Below, piece after piece: positions 17,351 to 25,154 of a DNA stretch of 35,284 nt; the first letter of the stretch is position 1, and every line of letters starts with the position of its first letter. Below the pieces are notes generated by a model. It did no database searches and was not told where the DNA came from. It saw only the letters and a program-made list of their open reading frames with translations. The position numbers were made by a program, and so were the translations under genes. Source of the stretch: Planctomycetota bacterium (GTDB lineage: Bacteria > Planctomycetota > UBA11346); the NCBI GenBank assembly GCA_025055595.1, contig JANWWU010000041.1, positions 1 to 35,284 of the forward strand, written 5' to 3'.

Positions 17351-18217
17351 TCAACGCAGGATCAGCCGCGTGCCGTCGAGCAGCTCGACCGTGATCGGCG
17401 CCACGGTGCAGATCAGCTGGCGGTGCGCCCGGGTCAGCGCGGTCGCCGCCCACAGCTGCGGTCCCTGCCGGACGAACGGCAGCACCTGCAGGCGCGCGGC
17501 GACGACCGGCTGCGGCGCCTCGACCTCGAGCAGCGCCGTCCAATCCTCCATCAGCTGGCGCTGCACGATCACCCGCCCGTGCAACGCGCCCGGCAGCTCC
17601 AGCTGCATCCTCACCGTATCGAACAGCTGCTTGAGGCGCGGCGGCACGGTCGCGGCGTATGCCGCTCCCTGCAGCAGCTCGTCCAGACTGTACGGCGCGA
17701 GCCGAGCCTCGCTGCGCCGTGTCAGCCGGCACTCGAAGCGCGGCGGCGCCGGCGCCCACGGCGCGGCGAGCGCCGCCAACGGATACGCCACCACCGCCCA
17801 GGTGTCGGGATCGGCGGGATCCTGCGGGCACTCCGCGCGCCAGGCCGCGAGCCACTCCCTCGCCTCGAGATCGAAGGGGAGCGACGCCGCGCGCGTCTCC
17901 ACCCAGGCCGCGGCATCGACCGCCAGCCCCCAATGCTGCGCCAGCCGGTACAGCCCTTGCGCCTGCGCGATGCGCAGCCCGCGTTCCGCGCCCGTCGTCC
18001 GCGCCAGGTCGGCCATCGTCTCCGTCAGTCGCCGCTGCAGCAAGCCCTCCAGGTCGATTCCGCGCGCCGCCGCCTGCTCGCGCAGGGCAGCCGCCGCGGC
18101 GCGACGACCGGCGCCGAGCAGCCAGCCGGCCGTCACCAGGGCCGCGGCGAAATCCTCGGCATCGCCCTGCAGCTGCTGAGCGAAACGCTGTTCCAAAGCA
18201 GCGAGATCGTAGCTCAT
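17351..18217 (-). CDS. Unknown protein, first gene of Lon-like operon
   Basis: The 288-aa protein is not recognised. The N-terminal half is helical (LEQRFAQQLQGDAEDFAAALVTAGWLLGAGRRAAAAALREQAA) and the C-terminal half, rich in beta-strand patterns (GRVIVQRQLMEDWTALLEVEAPQPVVAARLQVLPF), ends in APITVELLDGTRLILR. No signal peptide or membrane helix is seen. The ATG at 18217 has an AGGGAG site upstream and the recurrent promoter element 19 nt upstream. It may be a substrate, partner or inhibitor of the adjacent Lon-type protein, as these two genes appear to form a unit; nothing in the sequence proves this. Confidence 0.75.
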   Translation of the reverse strand: MSYDLAALEQRFAQQLQGDAEDFAAALVTAGWLLGAGRRAAAAALREQAAARGIDLEGLLQRRLTETMADLARTTGAERGLRIAQAQGLYRLAQHWGLAVDAAAWVETRAASLPFDLEAREWLAAWRAECPQDPADPDTWAVVAYPLAALAAPWAPAPPRFECRLTRRSEARLAPYSLDELLQGAAYAATVPPRLKQLFDTVRMQLELPGALHGRVIVQRQLMEDWTALLEVEAPQPVVAARLQVLPFVRQGPQLWAATALTRAHRQLICTVAPITVELLDGTRLILR

Positions 18218-18236
18218 GACAGCATCTCCCTGCCGA

Positions 18237-18266
18237 GAATAGTTTCTCTAGCGGCGCTTTCTGACA
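18237..18266 (-). promoter_or_regulatory. Recurrent promoter-like element (copy 4)
   Basis: On the minus strand TGTCAG (18266-18261), an 18-nt spacer and CTATTC (18242-18237), 19 nt before the ATG at 18217, the same distance as copies 2 and 3. Confidence 0.65.
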
Positions 18267-18351
18267 GGGAATCTCCCAGCGGCGGCGACGGCGGCGCAGC
18301 GCCAAAGCGGCGACCGCGAATGCCTGCGCCCGCCCGCGATGCCCGAGCAAG

Positions 18352-18368
18352 CGCCCGCAGAGCGGGCG
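18352..18368. repeat. Short GC hairpin in intergenic gap
   Basis: CGCCCGC-AGA-GCGGGCG, a perfect 7-bp stem between the unknown gene ending at 18435 and promoter copy 4. It could terminate minus-strand transcription from 19421, but no T-run follows on either strand. Confidence 0.3.
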
Positions 18369-18434
18369 TTCCCAGGCCGTGCCTGCCGTCGCTCGCCCCG
18401 CCGGGGTCCGCGACCGTCAGTCTCGCCGGCCCGC

Positions 18435-19421
18435 TCACCGCTCTTCCCCCTCGTCCATCTCGCCGAACTGCAGCGAATCGAGGAGCTGCCCGTCCTGCAA
18501 GGCCTCGCGGTAGCGCTTCATCCGCTGATCGAAGGCAGCGCGCTGGATGTCCGGAATGAGCCGCTGGAACAGGTCATAGGTCAGCGGCTGCAGCCAAAAG
18601 TCTTTGTCCAGATCGCACAGCTTGTCGCGATACCTCTTGAGGGTTTTGACCGCCTTGCGGCCGCTGTCTTCCAATTGTTGGACCTTCTCGCAGAGCCGCT
18701 CCCGCTCCTGCAAATAGCGCTGCTTGGCGATCGCATGGGCGTCCTCGAGCTCGGCCCAGGCCGTGCCGTCGTTCCGCCCGACGACGATCACCGACTCGCA
18801 GAGGATGCGCTGCAGCTGCGGTGCCGGCGGTTCCTCCCAGTCGATCCTCGGCTGCAGCTGCATGCCCCCCGTGTGCGCTACCTGCCGCGTGACATCGAGC
18901 TGCGGATTCAACCGCCAGCATTCGGGCTGCACCAGCGCCGGGCGGGCAGGAGCGACGAGGATGTAAGCCTGCTCCACGCCCTCCTGCTCGCCGCGCTCAG
19001 CATCTGCGGCAATCGGCTGCGCTTTCTTGCACTGCTTGATGAATTCCACTATCCGAGGGGCATCGAAGGCCGTCAAATACAGCGCCAGCGGCGCCTGCGT
19101 CGGATCCCAGTCGGACGGCAGGCCATTAGCTATCAGCTGCTGCGCCAGGTCGTGCACCCGCCCGCAGAACCAATCCTCACACCATCTGGAGGCCTCGTGC
19201 TGCGCCAGCGCTTCGGCGCTGTACGGATGGGGGCCATGCGGCTCATGCCCCGGCGGCCAGCAAGCGCGCCCCTTGTGATGCCAGTCGATCAGTCGCCGCC
19301 AATAGACGCTGGCCAGCCCGCCCTCGGGATCCTCGATGTAGGCCCACACCGCGACACTCCACCCGTGCGGATCCTGCGGGCGGCGCGTCGCAGCTGCGAT
19401 CAGGCGATCTTGCGCAGACAT
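18435..19421 (-). CDS. Unknown protein with C-terminal coiled coil
   Basis: This 328-aa protein starts best at the ATG at 19421 (MSAQDRLIAAATRRPQD), with GGGGTG upstream; the ORF-track start at 19487 adds an unlikely Arg/Cys-rich tail. The N-terminal half has many His/Trp/Cys residues (WHHKGRACWPPGHEPHGPHP, WCEDWFCGRVHDLAQQL) that could bind metal. The middle contains a beta-rich section (QAYILVAPARPALVQPECW) and the C-terminal part (about 225-320) is a coiled coil (LEDAHAIAKQRYLQERERLCEKVQQLEDSGRKAVKTLKRYRDKL). No family is recognised. It lies upstream of the Lon-like pair on the same strand but is separated by a 217-nt gap holding copy 4 of the promoter, so it is probably a separate unit of the same island. 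Confidence 0.7.
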   Translation of the reverse strand: MSAQDRLIAAATRRPQDPHGWSVAVWAYIEDPEGGLASVYWRRLIDWHHKGRACWPPGHEPHGPHPYSAEALAQHEASRWCEDWFCGRVHDLAQQLIANGLPSDWDPTQAPLALYLTAFDAPRIVEFIKQCKKAQPIAADAERGEQEGVEQAYILVAPARPALVQPECWRLNPQLDVTRQVAHTGGMQLQPRIDWEEPPAPQLQRILCESVIVVGRNDGTAWAELEDAHAIAKQRYLQERERLCEKVQQLEDSGRKAVKTLKRYRDKLCDLDKDFWLQPLTYDLFQRLIPDIQRAAFDQRMKRYREALQDGQLLDSLQFGEMDEGEER

Positions 19422-19588
19422 CGCTTGCACCCCATCGCCCAGACTATGGGCAGGCATCGGCCAGCAACAGCGGCGCCGGCCGCGCAAGCGACGCCCCTCG
19501 TGCGGTCTGTCAGCTGCGCCAGCGCTGCGCGTTCTCTAGGACAGGCCGTGCTGGCAAGCCGCTGTTTCCGCCGCGTCGCGCCCGCGCC

Positions 19589-19616
19589 TTGCACGTCGTT
19601 GCCATCATCATATCGT
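19589..19616 (+). promoter_or_regulatory. Possible sigma-70-type promoter of the GNAT-oxidoreductase operon
   Basis: TTGCAC (19589-19594), 16-nt spacer, TATCGT (19611-19616), 12 nt before the ATG at 19629. It differs from the recurrent TGTCAGA element. No clear ribosome-binding site lies between it and the start. Confidence 0.35.
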
Positions 19617-19628
19617 CTTCACTGTTTC

Positions 19629-21047
19629 ATGATGACCTCACTGCGCCCGCATGTAGCGGAAGCCGACGAGCGCGCGCCCGCCTGGGCGCTCCTGGCCGCC
19701 GTCTTCGAGGAGCCAGCCGGCTGGCAAAGTCGCAGCAGCGACCTCCTCTATGTGATCCGCGAGGGAACGGACATCGTCGGCGCCGCCACCGTCGAGCCCG
19801 GCCCGCGCTCGTGGTACATTCGCCTGCTCGCTGTCGATCCGCAGCGGCGCCGACGTGGCCTTGGCCGCGCCCTGCTTGCCGGCATCGCTGCCGATGCCAG
19901 CGCCGCCGGCGCCTGGGCCTTGCGCGTCAAGACCTTTCGGCGCTGGTCGGCGATGCAGGCCCTGTTGGCGGCCGACGGCTGGCACTTCATCGCCGCCCAG
20001 GACGACACGCGCCATGACGGCGTCGCCGAGCACTGGCTCAAGCCGCTCGCCGCGCGGCGCCTGCAGCTCGGCGTCGTCGGCGCCAACCCCGAGGGTCGCG
20101 GCGGCGAGTGGATCGCGTTCTGCGCCTCACTCGCGTGGACGCAGCTCGTCGGCATCGCCGACACGGACGCCGCGGTGCGCGAACGCTGGCGCGCCAAGGG
20201 CATCGCCGCATACGACAGCGCCGAAGCCCTCCTCGCTGCCCATCCGCTGGACGCCGTGATCGTCGCCGTCCCGCCGATGGCGATGCGCGGCGTCCAAGAA
20301 GCCTGCCTCGCCGCCGGCGTCGGCATGCTCCATGAGAAACCGCTGGCCGCGTCCCTCGCCGACCTGTTGTGGCTGCAGCGCCGGCTCAGCGAGTCGCCGG
20401 TGCCGCTGGTCGTCGGCGTGCAGCGTCGCCACCATCCTTCCTATGTCTTCCTGCGCCGCTGCCTTGCCGCTGCGCCGCATCCCCCTGCGGAACTCGCGAT
20501 CGAACTGCAGCTCGGCCGCAAGCCCGGCCAGACGATGAGCGGCTTCCGCGCCCAGCGCCGTCTCGCCGGCGGCGGCGCCCTCCTCGACCTCGGCTATCAC
20601 GCGCTCGATCTCGCGACCTGGCTGCTCGATCGGCCCCTCGATATCATCGCCTGCACCTGCAGCGTCGGCGACGACCTCGCCGGCCCGCGCGACCTCGAAG
20701 ACCGCGCCGAGCTGACGGCGCGCAGCGGCCCGACCTGGGTGCGCCTGCGCATCGACCGCGGTGGACCGGCCAAGCGCGAGCGCGTCCGCGTCCGCCTCGA
20801 CGACGGCACCTGGCACGCCGACCGCTTGCAGGTCATCGACCCCGCGGGCAGCATCGCCTTCCGCTGCGCCCCGGAGTGGCATCAGGCCGAGCGGGGCTGC
20901 CTCGCCGAACTTGCCCTCGCCATCGCCGAGCGCGCCGCCGCCCCGCCGTCCCCGCCCGATCTGTGGGACCACCTCTCGATCCTGCGCGCCATCGAGCTCT
21001 CCTCCGGCCGCGCCGGCCTTCTGCTCGGAGGAGGCGGCGATGCCTGA
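19629..21047 (+). CDS. GNAT N-acetyltransferase fused to Gfo/Idh/MocA-family oxidoreductase
   Basis: This is a 472-aa two-domain protein. Residues about 1-140 are a GNAT acyltransferase with IRLLAVDPQRRRRGLGRALL as the acetyl-CoA pyrophosphate loop. Residues about 145-470 are an NAD(P)-dependent oxidoreductase: LGVVGANPEGRG nucleotide loop, VIVAVPP, the family EKP motif (236-238, in HEKPLAAS) and GYHALDLATWLL with the catalytic-region GxHxxD. The two activities are usually on separate chains in sugar-modification pathways, where the oxidoreductase makes a keto-sugar that an aminotransferase then aminates. The start is the ATG at 19629 or 19632. It overlaps the next gene by 8 nt, and the DegT aminotransferase two genes on fits the same pathway. 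The substrate is unknown. Confidence 0.85.
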   Translation: MMTSLRPHVAEADERAPAWALLAAVFEEPAGWQSRSSDLLYVIREGTDIVGAATVEPGPRSWYIRLLAVDPQRRRRGLGRALLAGIAADASAAGAWALRVKTFRRWSAMQALLAADGWHFIAAQDDTRHDGVAEHWLKPLAARRLQLGVVGANPEGRGGEWIAFCASLAWTQLVGIADTDAAVRERWRAKGIAAYDSAEALLAAHPLDAVIVAVPPMAMRGVQEACLAAGVGMLHEKPLAASLADLLWLQRRLSESPVPLVVGVQRRHHPSYVFLRRCLAAAPHPPAELAIELQLGRKPGQTMSGFRAQRRLAGGGALLDLGYHALDLATWLLDRPLDIIACTCSVGDDLAGPRDLEDRAELTARSGPTWVRLRIDRGGPAKRERVRVRLDDGTWHADRLQVIDPAGSIAFRCAPEWHQAERGCLAELALAIAERAAAPPSPPDLWDHLSILRAIELSSGRAGLLLGGGGDA

Positions 21048-22053
21048 CTTCTGGGCCGATCTCGCAGCCCGCAACCTCGGCGCGGCCGGGCGGCACGAGG
21101 AGGCATTGCAGCTCGTCCGCGATCTCGACCTCGCCGCCATCCTGCGCCACAACGCGCACCGCAGCGGCCCGCCCCCGCCCGATCCGCGCGTCGCGCAGCT
21201 CCTCGCCGGCTGGCAGGCCTATCACCGCGCCGACTATGCCGCCGCCACCGCGGCCTTCGCCGGGGCGCTGGCAGCGACAGACCGCAGCGACTGGCTCGCC
21301 GCGTGGGCGATGCTCGGCATCGCCAAAGCCGCGACCGACCTCGCATCCTGGACCACGGCCTGGCGCTGGTGCGCGCTCGCTGCCGGCGTCGCCCGCTTTG
21401 GCGAGCACCTCGACCTGCTGGCGGCCTGCGCCGGCGCGCGTGGCGAGATCCTGCTGCGCGCCGGCCATCCGCTGCTCGCCGCCCAGGCCTTCGCCGAAGA
21501 CCTCGCCCTTCTGCCCCCGGGCAGCCGCTATGCCGGACGCGTCCGCTGCTGCCTCGCCCATGCCTGGGCGCGCCTGGGCGAGCGCGGCCGCAATCTCGCG
21601 CTCGCCGCCTACCGAGTCGCCGCCCACACCCCCGGCGAGCCAGCGACCCGCGACTTCGCCTGCGCCGGCATGGCCCTGCTCGGCGCCGAGCTCGGCCTCC
21701 CCAGCGTGGTCGAAACCGCATTGGCAGCGCGGCCCGCGGGCATCGCCGCTGCCTGGTGCCATGTCGCCGCCGCCCGCCTCGCCAGCGATCCGACTGCCGC
21801 CCTGCATCAAGCTTGGGCGCAGCTCCCGTCACTGCATCGCGGCGAACGACGCTGGCTGCGCGCCTACGCCGCCGAGCGCGGCGTCGACCTGCCCGGCGAC
21901 CCGGCGGCGGATCTCGAAGCTCCCTGCCCCATTCCCGACCCCCTGCTCGATCCCCGTTGGCCCCGCTGCGCCCCCATCGACGCGGACGACGTGCCGGATC
22001 CCTCCCCCACCCTTCCCGATCTCTGGTCGCAGCGCCGCCGCTTCATGCCCTGA
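21040..22053 (+). CDS. TPR-like helical protein
   Basis: The 337-aa protein is almost entirely alpha-helical with repeated Ala-rich hairpins (LGAAGRHEEALQLVRDLDLAAILRH, YHRADYAAATAAFAGALAA, GEILLRAGHPLLAAQAFAEDLALLPPGS), typical of tetratricopeptide-like repeats. It ends in a Pro/Asp-rich tail. The ATG at 21040 lies inside the end of the GNAT-oxidoreductase gene and is preceded by GGAGGAGG, a strong ribosome-binding site. It sits 8 nt before the aminotransferase gene. A scaffolding role for the two enzymes is possible but not shown. Confidence 0.8.
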   Translation: MPDFWADLAARNLGAAGRHEEALQLVRDLDLAAILRHNAHRSGPPPPDPRVAQLLAGWQAYHRADYAAATAAFAGALAATDRSDWLAAWAMLGIAKAATDLASWTTAWRWCALAAGVARFGEHLDLLAACAGARGEILLRAGHPLLAAQAFAEDLALLPPGSRYAGRVRCCLAHAWARLGERGRNLALAAYRVAAHTPGEPATRDFACAGMALLGAELGLPSVVETALAARPAGIAAAWCHVAAARLASDPTAALHQAWAQLPSLHRGERRWLRAYAAERGVDLPGDPAADLEAPCPIPDPLLDPRWPRCAPIDADDVPDPSPTLPDLWSQRRRFMP

Positions 22054-22061
22054 ACACCGCC

Positions 22062-23327
22062 ATGCCCCATCTCGCCATCGCCGGAGGCCCACCGTTGCTT
22101 CCCCAACCTCAGCCGCGCTGGCGCTGGCCGCCGCCAGACGACGGCACACACCACGCGATCGCCTCCTACCTCGCCGCCCATGGCCCTCTCTCGCCGCGCG
22201 GCGCCGAAGGCATCATCGGCGAGTGCGAAGTCGCCTTGGCGACTAGATTCGGCTGCACGCATGCCCTGTTATGCGCCAGCGGCACCATGGCCCTCTACAG
22301 CGCTTTCGCCGCCCTCGGCATCGCTCCGGGCGACGAAGTGCTCTGCCCGGCCATCACCTTCCATGCGACGGCCACCCCGCTCCTGCATCTGGGCGCTCGC
22401 GTCGTCCTCGTCGATGTCGAGCCCGACACCGGCAACATCGACCCCGCCGCGCTCGCCGCCGCCATCACCCCGCGCACCGTCGCCGTCGTCACCAACGCCA
22501 TGTGGGGGCATCCGGTCGAACAGGAAGCCGTCCGCGCCTGCTGCGATCGCCATCGACTGGCCTGGGTCGAAGATGTCAGCCACGCCCACGGCGCGATCTG
22601 GCATGGCAGGCAAGTCGGAACCTGGGGCGACATCTGCTGCATGAGCTTGGGCGCTGAAAAGATGCTGACCGGCGGTCTCGGCGGCGCGCTGCTGACCAGC
22701 CGGCGCGATCTCTATGAACGCGCAGTGCTGGTCGGCAACTACTTGTTCCGCAGCCGACAGCGCACCGATGGCGGCGACATCAGCGACCCCCGATTCGCCC
22801 CGCTGGCGCGCACCGGCTACGGCCTGAAGCTCTCCTGCCACCCCCTCGCGGCCGTCGTCATCCGGCATCAGCTCACCCACCACTTCGAAACCTGGATCGC
22901 CGAGCGCCACGCCTCCCTGCAGGCCCTGCGCCGCGATCTCGCCGATCTCCCCGGCCTGCAACCGCCGACGATCCGCGCCGGCGTCGAAAGCATGGGGGCA
23001 TGGTATGGCTTCAAGCCGTGGATTGACAGTCAGAGCCTCGGCCTTTCCCGACAGCGCATCGTCGCCGCCCTGCAAGCGGAAGGCATCGACATCGATGTCG
23101 CCAGCTCGCCACCGCTCCATCACCTCGCGTTGTTCAATGGTTTCCCCCTGCCCAACGGGCGGACGCCGCAGACCGCCCCCCTCGGCAGCTTCCCTGCGGC
23201 CGAGCGCTATGCCTCCGGCCTCCTGTCCGTCCCTACCTACACCGGAGCACGCGACGAACAACGCCGGCGGGAACTGGTTGCCGCCTTCCGGAAAGTCTGG
23301 GAGCACCTCGACGAAATCCCGCGGTAG
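22062..23327 (+). CDS. DegT/DnrJ/EryC1/StrS-family PLP-dependent aminotransferase
   Basis: This 421-aa sugar- or cyclitol-type aminotransferase uses PLP to aminate keto-sugars. Family marks are ASGTMALYSAFAALGI (PLP phosphate contact), DEVLCPAITFHATATPLLHLGA, VEDVSHAHGA (Asp171, PLP pyridine contact) and the Schiff-base lysine in SLGAEKMLTGGLGG (Lys200). Its length suits the family. Together with the upstream oxidoreductase/acetyltransferase fusion it could build an N-acetylated amino sugar, in the order oxidise, aminate, acetylate. The substrate cannot be named. The gene starts 8 nt after the TPR-like gene. Confidence 0.93.
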   Translation: MPHLAIAGGPPLLPQPQPRWRWPPPDDGTHHAIASYLAAHGPLSPRGAEGIIGECEVALATRFGCTHALLCASGTMALYSAFAALGIAPGDEVLCPAITFHATATPLLHLGARVVLVDVEPDTGNIDPAALAAAITPRTVAVVTNAMWGHPVEQEAVRACCDRHRLAWVEDVSHAHGAIWHGRQVGTWGDICCMSLGAEKMLTGGLGGALLTSRRDLYERAVLVGNYLFRSRQRTDGGDISDPRFAPLARTGYGLKLSCHPLAAVVIRHQLTHHFETWIAERHASLQALRRDLADLPGLQPPTIRAGVESMGAWYGFKPWIDSQSLGLSRQRIVAALQAEGIDIDVASSPPLHHLALFNGFPLPNGRTPQTAPLGSFPAAERYASGLLSVPTYTGARDEQRRRELVAAFRKVWEHLDEIPR

Positions 23328-23603
23328 GCGCCGCGTGTGCGCGCCCCGATCGGCCATTGCGTCTGCCTGCACCATTTCCAGCGCGCGTCGCGCCGCGCGC
23401 GCCGAACGCGTGCGCCGACCTGAACGGCCAGCATGAGCGCGCATCACGAGCGCGCCGTGCTCCCCGCTGCACCGCCTGCCCCATCACGACCCCAGCGTGA
23501 CGCAGCTCCGCGCGGGCTAGCGCGGACCAACACGCAGTAAGGAACCGGTCCGCAGCGCCAGTCGCCGCGCCGAGCGCAGGTCGCGGCGATCCAACATGGG
23601 CAT
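23328..23603. other. Intergenic region downstream of the aminotransferase; two inverted repeats
   Basis: No convincing gene is seen. It holds a perfect 7-bp inverted repeat TCCGCGC-GGGCTA-GCGCGGA at 23507-23526, and GCGGACC/GGTCCGC arms nearby (about 23521-23555). They might end transcription of the aminotransferase operon, but there is no T-run. The ORFs listed here are shadows. Confidence 0.4.
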
Positions 23604-23721
23604 CGTGTCGCACGGCGCTGCTGTGCGCGGGCGACATTCAGACCGCCCTCCAGCGCCCCTGGGAGCCCAGGGGCCAAGCGTGTCGCAATGCGCTGCTGTG
23701 CGCGGGCGACATTCAGACCGC
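23604..23721 (-). CRISPR. Minimal CRISPR array: two repeats, one spacer
   Basis: Two 42-bp direct repeats (starting at 23605 and 23680, 75-bp period) differ only at two adjacent positions (CG versus AT). On the minus strand the repeat reads about GTCTGAATGTCGCCCGCGCA through CAGCAGCGCATTGCGAC (37-nt core), with an internal TGTCGC/GCGACA inverted repeat and a GCGC inner stem. The spacer is about 33-38 nt. The array is downstream of cas1 in its orientation, and the copy nearer cas1 (23682-23718) carries the ATTGCGAC end resembling the usual ATTGAAAC, while the distal copy is the changed one, as expected of a terminal repeat. The low copy number leaves some doubt; the cas1 neighbour supports it. 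Confidence 0.7.
23655..23674. repeat. Perfect palindrome inside the CRISPR spacer
   Basis: GCCCCTGGG-AG-CCCAGGGGC, 9-bp arms with a 2-nt loop, entirely inside the single spacer. Unusual for a spacer; it could be a transcript-ending hairpin or a protein site instead. Confidence 0.7.
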
Positions 23722-23723
23722 TC

Positions 23724-23760
23724 GCCTTCCAAGACCCTGTCGCTCAATGACTTGGAAGGC
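23724..23760. repeat. Leader-proximal inverted repeat next to CRISPR repeat
   Basis: GCCTTCCAAG ... CTTGGAAGGC, perfect 10-bp arms separated by 17 nt, beginning within 6 nt of the cas1-side repeat. This is where an integration-determining leader element would lie. Confidence 0.75.
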
Positions 23761-24131
23761 CGATTTGCGCAACCCCTCGTCGAGACCCACTTTGTTCCCC
23801 CTCTTCGCCCTTCCCTGTTGTCCGGGTGCTTTTGAACTCCATGTCAAATCACCGTCCTACAAGAGCTTCTGCTACAACCCCCACATGCGGAACCTGCCCC
23901 TGTTTTCCCCCTTTGGTGAGGTTCGGCATCCGCCTTCTCGATCTCGTCGCCATCTTCCCTCATGGCGGCAGCGCGGCGCTCGCCACCGCCCGCTGCGCCG
24001 TTCTCTTCTTCCTCTCTGGGTGCGGATCCTCGAACACTACCGCCAACCAGCGCTCGGCCTCTCTCGCGCTCCGCCTTGTCAAGGTCAAGCCACGGCACAG
24101 GAACAGATGCTCCCGCAAGCGCACAGATTCT
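23761..24131 (-). other. Putative CRISPR leader between cas1 and the array
   Basis: About 370 bp with no convincing gene and visibly lower GC than the surroundings (for example tracts such as CTGTTTTCCCCCTTTGG). Plus-strand ORFs of 154-164 aa here lack ribosome-binding sites and any family resemblance. A leader is the simplest reading, since it separates cas1 from the repeats on the same strand. A TTGACA occurs near 23849 on the minus strand but without a matching -10. Confidence 0.45.
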
Positions 24132-25154
24132 CTATCCATCCGATGTACGCCCGCAATCCTCTGCGCGACCTCCGCCACTGTCTGTCTGCCACAGTCTCTC
24201 TTCGTGTGTGATCCGCCCGTCTTCGCACCAGCGGCGAAATGCCGCCACTTCCGCATCGCAGCGGCTCTGAGCCCCCTGCTCTTCCCACGCCGCTTCCCAG
24301 GCACTCAGCAGCCGCGATAGCGCTTCCTGCGTGAAGCGATGTCCGCCGTGCGGACCGTCCGCCACCACGTCGCTTTCGCTAAACTGTCGCCGGCTGAGCG
24401 CCGCACTCCAGAACGCGTCCACGATCGGGGCGCGCAGCGGTTCCACCAAGTCGCAGCCCAGCGTCGGTCGTCCCCAGGCCGGTCGATGAAAGGGAGCAAT
24501 GCCGGGGTCGAGACCCGCCGCCTCGGCCAAGGCATCGAGCCGAAGCGTCAGGATCGTGTACAAGAGGTTGAATCCGGCATTGACGACGCCATCCGCGGGG
24601 CGACGGCGCGCCGTGAAACGCAGTTCGGGAGGAAGCGTACGGGCAAGGGAACGAAAATACAGTCGCCCGATCCGACCTTCGACAGCGCGCAGCAGGGCGA
24701 TGTTGGGGCTGTCTTCGATGTCGCGATGGAACCGCGCCACGATCCCGCTCAGCGCACGCGTGCTGCGGCCCTGCGTGCGCCAACGCCGCCGCAGCAGGGC
24801 GGCCTGGGCCGCAAGCTTGCGATGGCAGAGGACGCGCGACCAGGCGAGGCAGGCCGCCGCATCACGGCAGCGCTCAAACTGGGCGATGCGCCGCAGGACA
24901 TCGTTGCCGGTCGGCGGCACGCAGCGAGCACGCAATCGTCCGGTGCGGGTCAGCCACGCGAGCGGTATGCCGGCCTCCATCAAAAGCGCGATCATCGGCG
25001 TCGTGATCGAAACGCCCCGCCCGTAGAGGTAGACGCCCGCGAGCTGCTCGAGCGCGACGCTGGCCAGGGGCCGTCCGCCAACATCGACCACGATGCGACC
25101 GCCATCTTGCCTGACCGATGCACCGGGAGCAGCAACATGAAGGACGCGACGCAT
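24132..25154 (-). CDS. cas1: CRISPR-associated integrase Cas1
   Basis: Cas1 is the catalytic subunit of the spacer-integration complex. The 340-aa protein has the N-terminal beta domain (LEQLAGVYLYGRGVSITTPMIALLMEAGIPLAWLTRTGRL) and the C-terminal helical domain with the metal-binding residues Glu159 (RAVEGRIGRLYF), His223 (PFHRPAWGRP) and Asp235 (CDLVEPLRAPIVD). It is a free-standing Cas1, not fused to the RT. Its ATG overlaps the cas2 stop (TAATG), so the three genes RT-primase, cas2 and cas1 form one operon. Length is normal. The C-terminal tail after EVAAFRRWCEDG is Gly/Arg-rich. Confidence 0.97.
   Translation of the reverse strand: MRRVLHVAAPGASVRQDGGRIVVDVGGRPLASVALEQLAGVYLYGRGVSITTPMIALLMEAGIPLAWLTRTGRLRARCVPPTGNDVLRRIAQFERCRDAAACLAWSRVLCHRKLAAQAALLRRRWRTQGRSTRALSGIVARFHRDIEDSPNIALLRAVEGRIGRLYFRSLARTLPPELRFTARRRPADGVVNAGFNLLYTILTLRLDALAEAAGLDPGIAPFHRPAWGRPTLGCDLVEPLRAPIVDAFWSAALSRRQFSESDVVADGPHGGHRFTQEALSRLLSAWEAAWEEQGAQSRCDAEVAAFRRWCEDGRITHEERLWQTDSGGGRAEDCGRTSDG

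Noticed and set aside
13811-18559. 1,582-aa plus-strand ORF
   Set aside because: Frame-shifted shadow of the AAA+ gene and antisense of the Lon-like and 288-aa genes; composition is Arg/Pro/Ala-rich with no domain.
19508-19531. TGTCAG near the start of the GNAT fusion gene as a further promoter copy
   Set aside because: The position 18 nt downstream reads TTCTCT, not a TAT hexamer; the element is not satisfied.
22574-22603. TGTCAG within the aminotransferase gene
   Set aside because: Followed at the right spacing by CTGGCA, inside coding sequence; not a copy of the element.
23507-23526. Rho-independent terminator after the aminotransferase gene
   Set aside because: The stem is perfect but short, 180 bp downstream, and has no T-run; noted only as an inverted repeat.
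23747-24320. Plus-strand ORFs of 154 and 164 aa beside the CRISPR array
   Set aside because: No ribosome-binding site, no domain, overlapping cas1 antisense and the leader.
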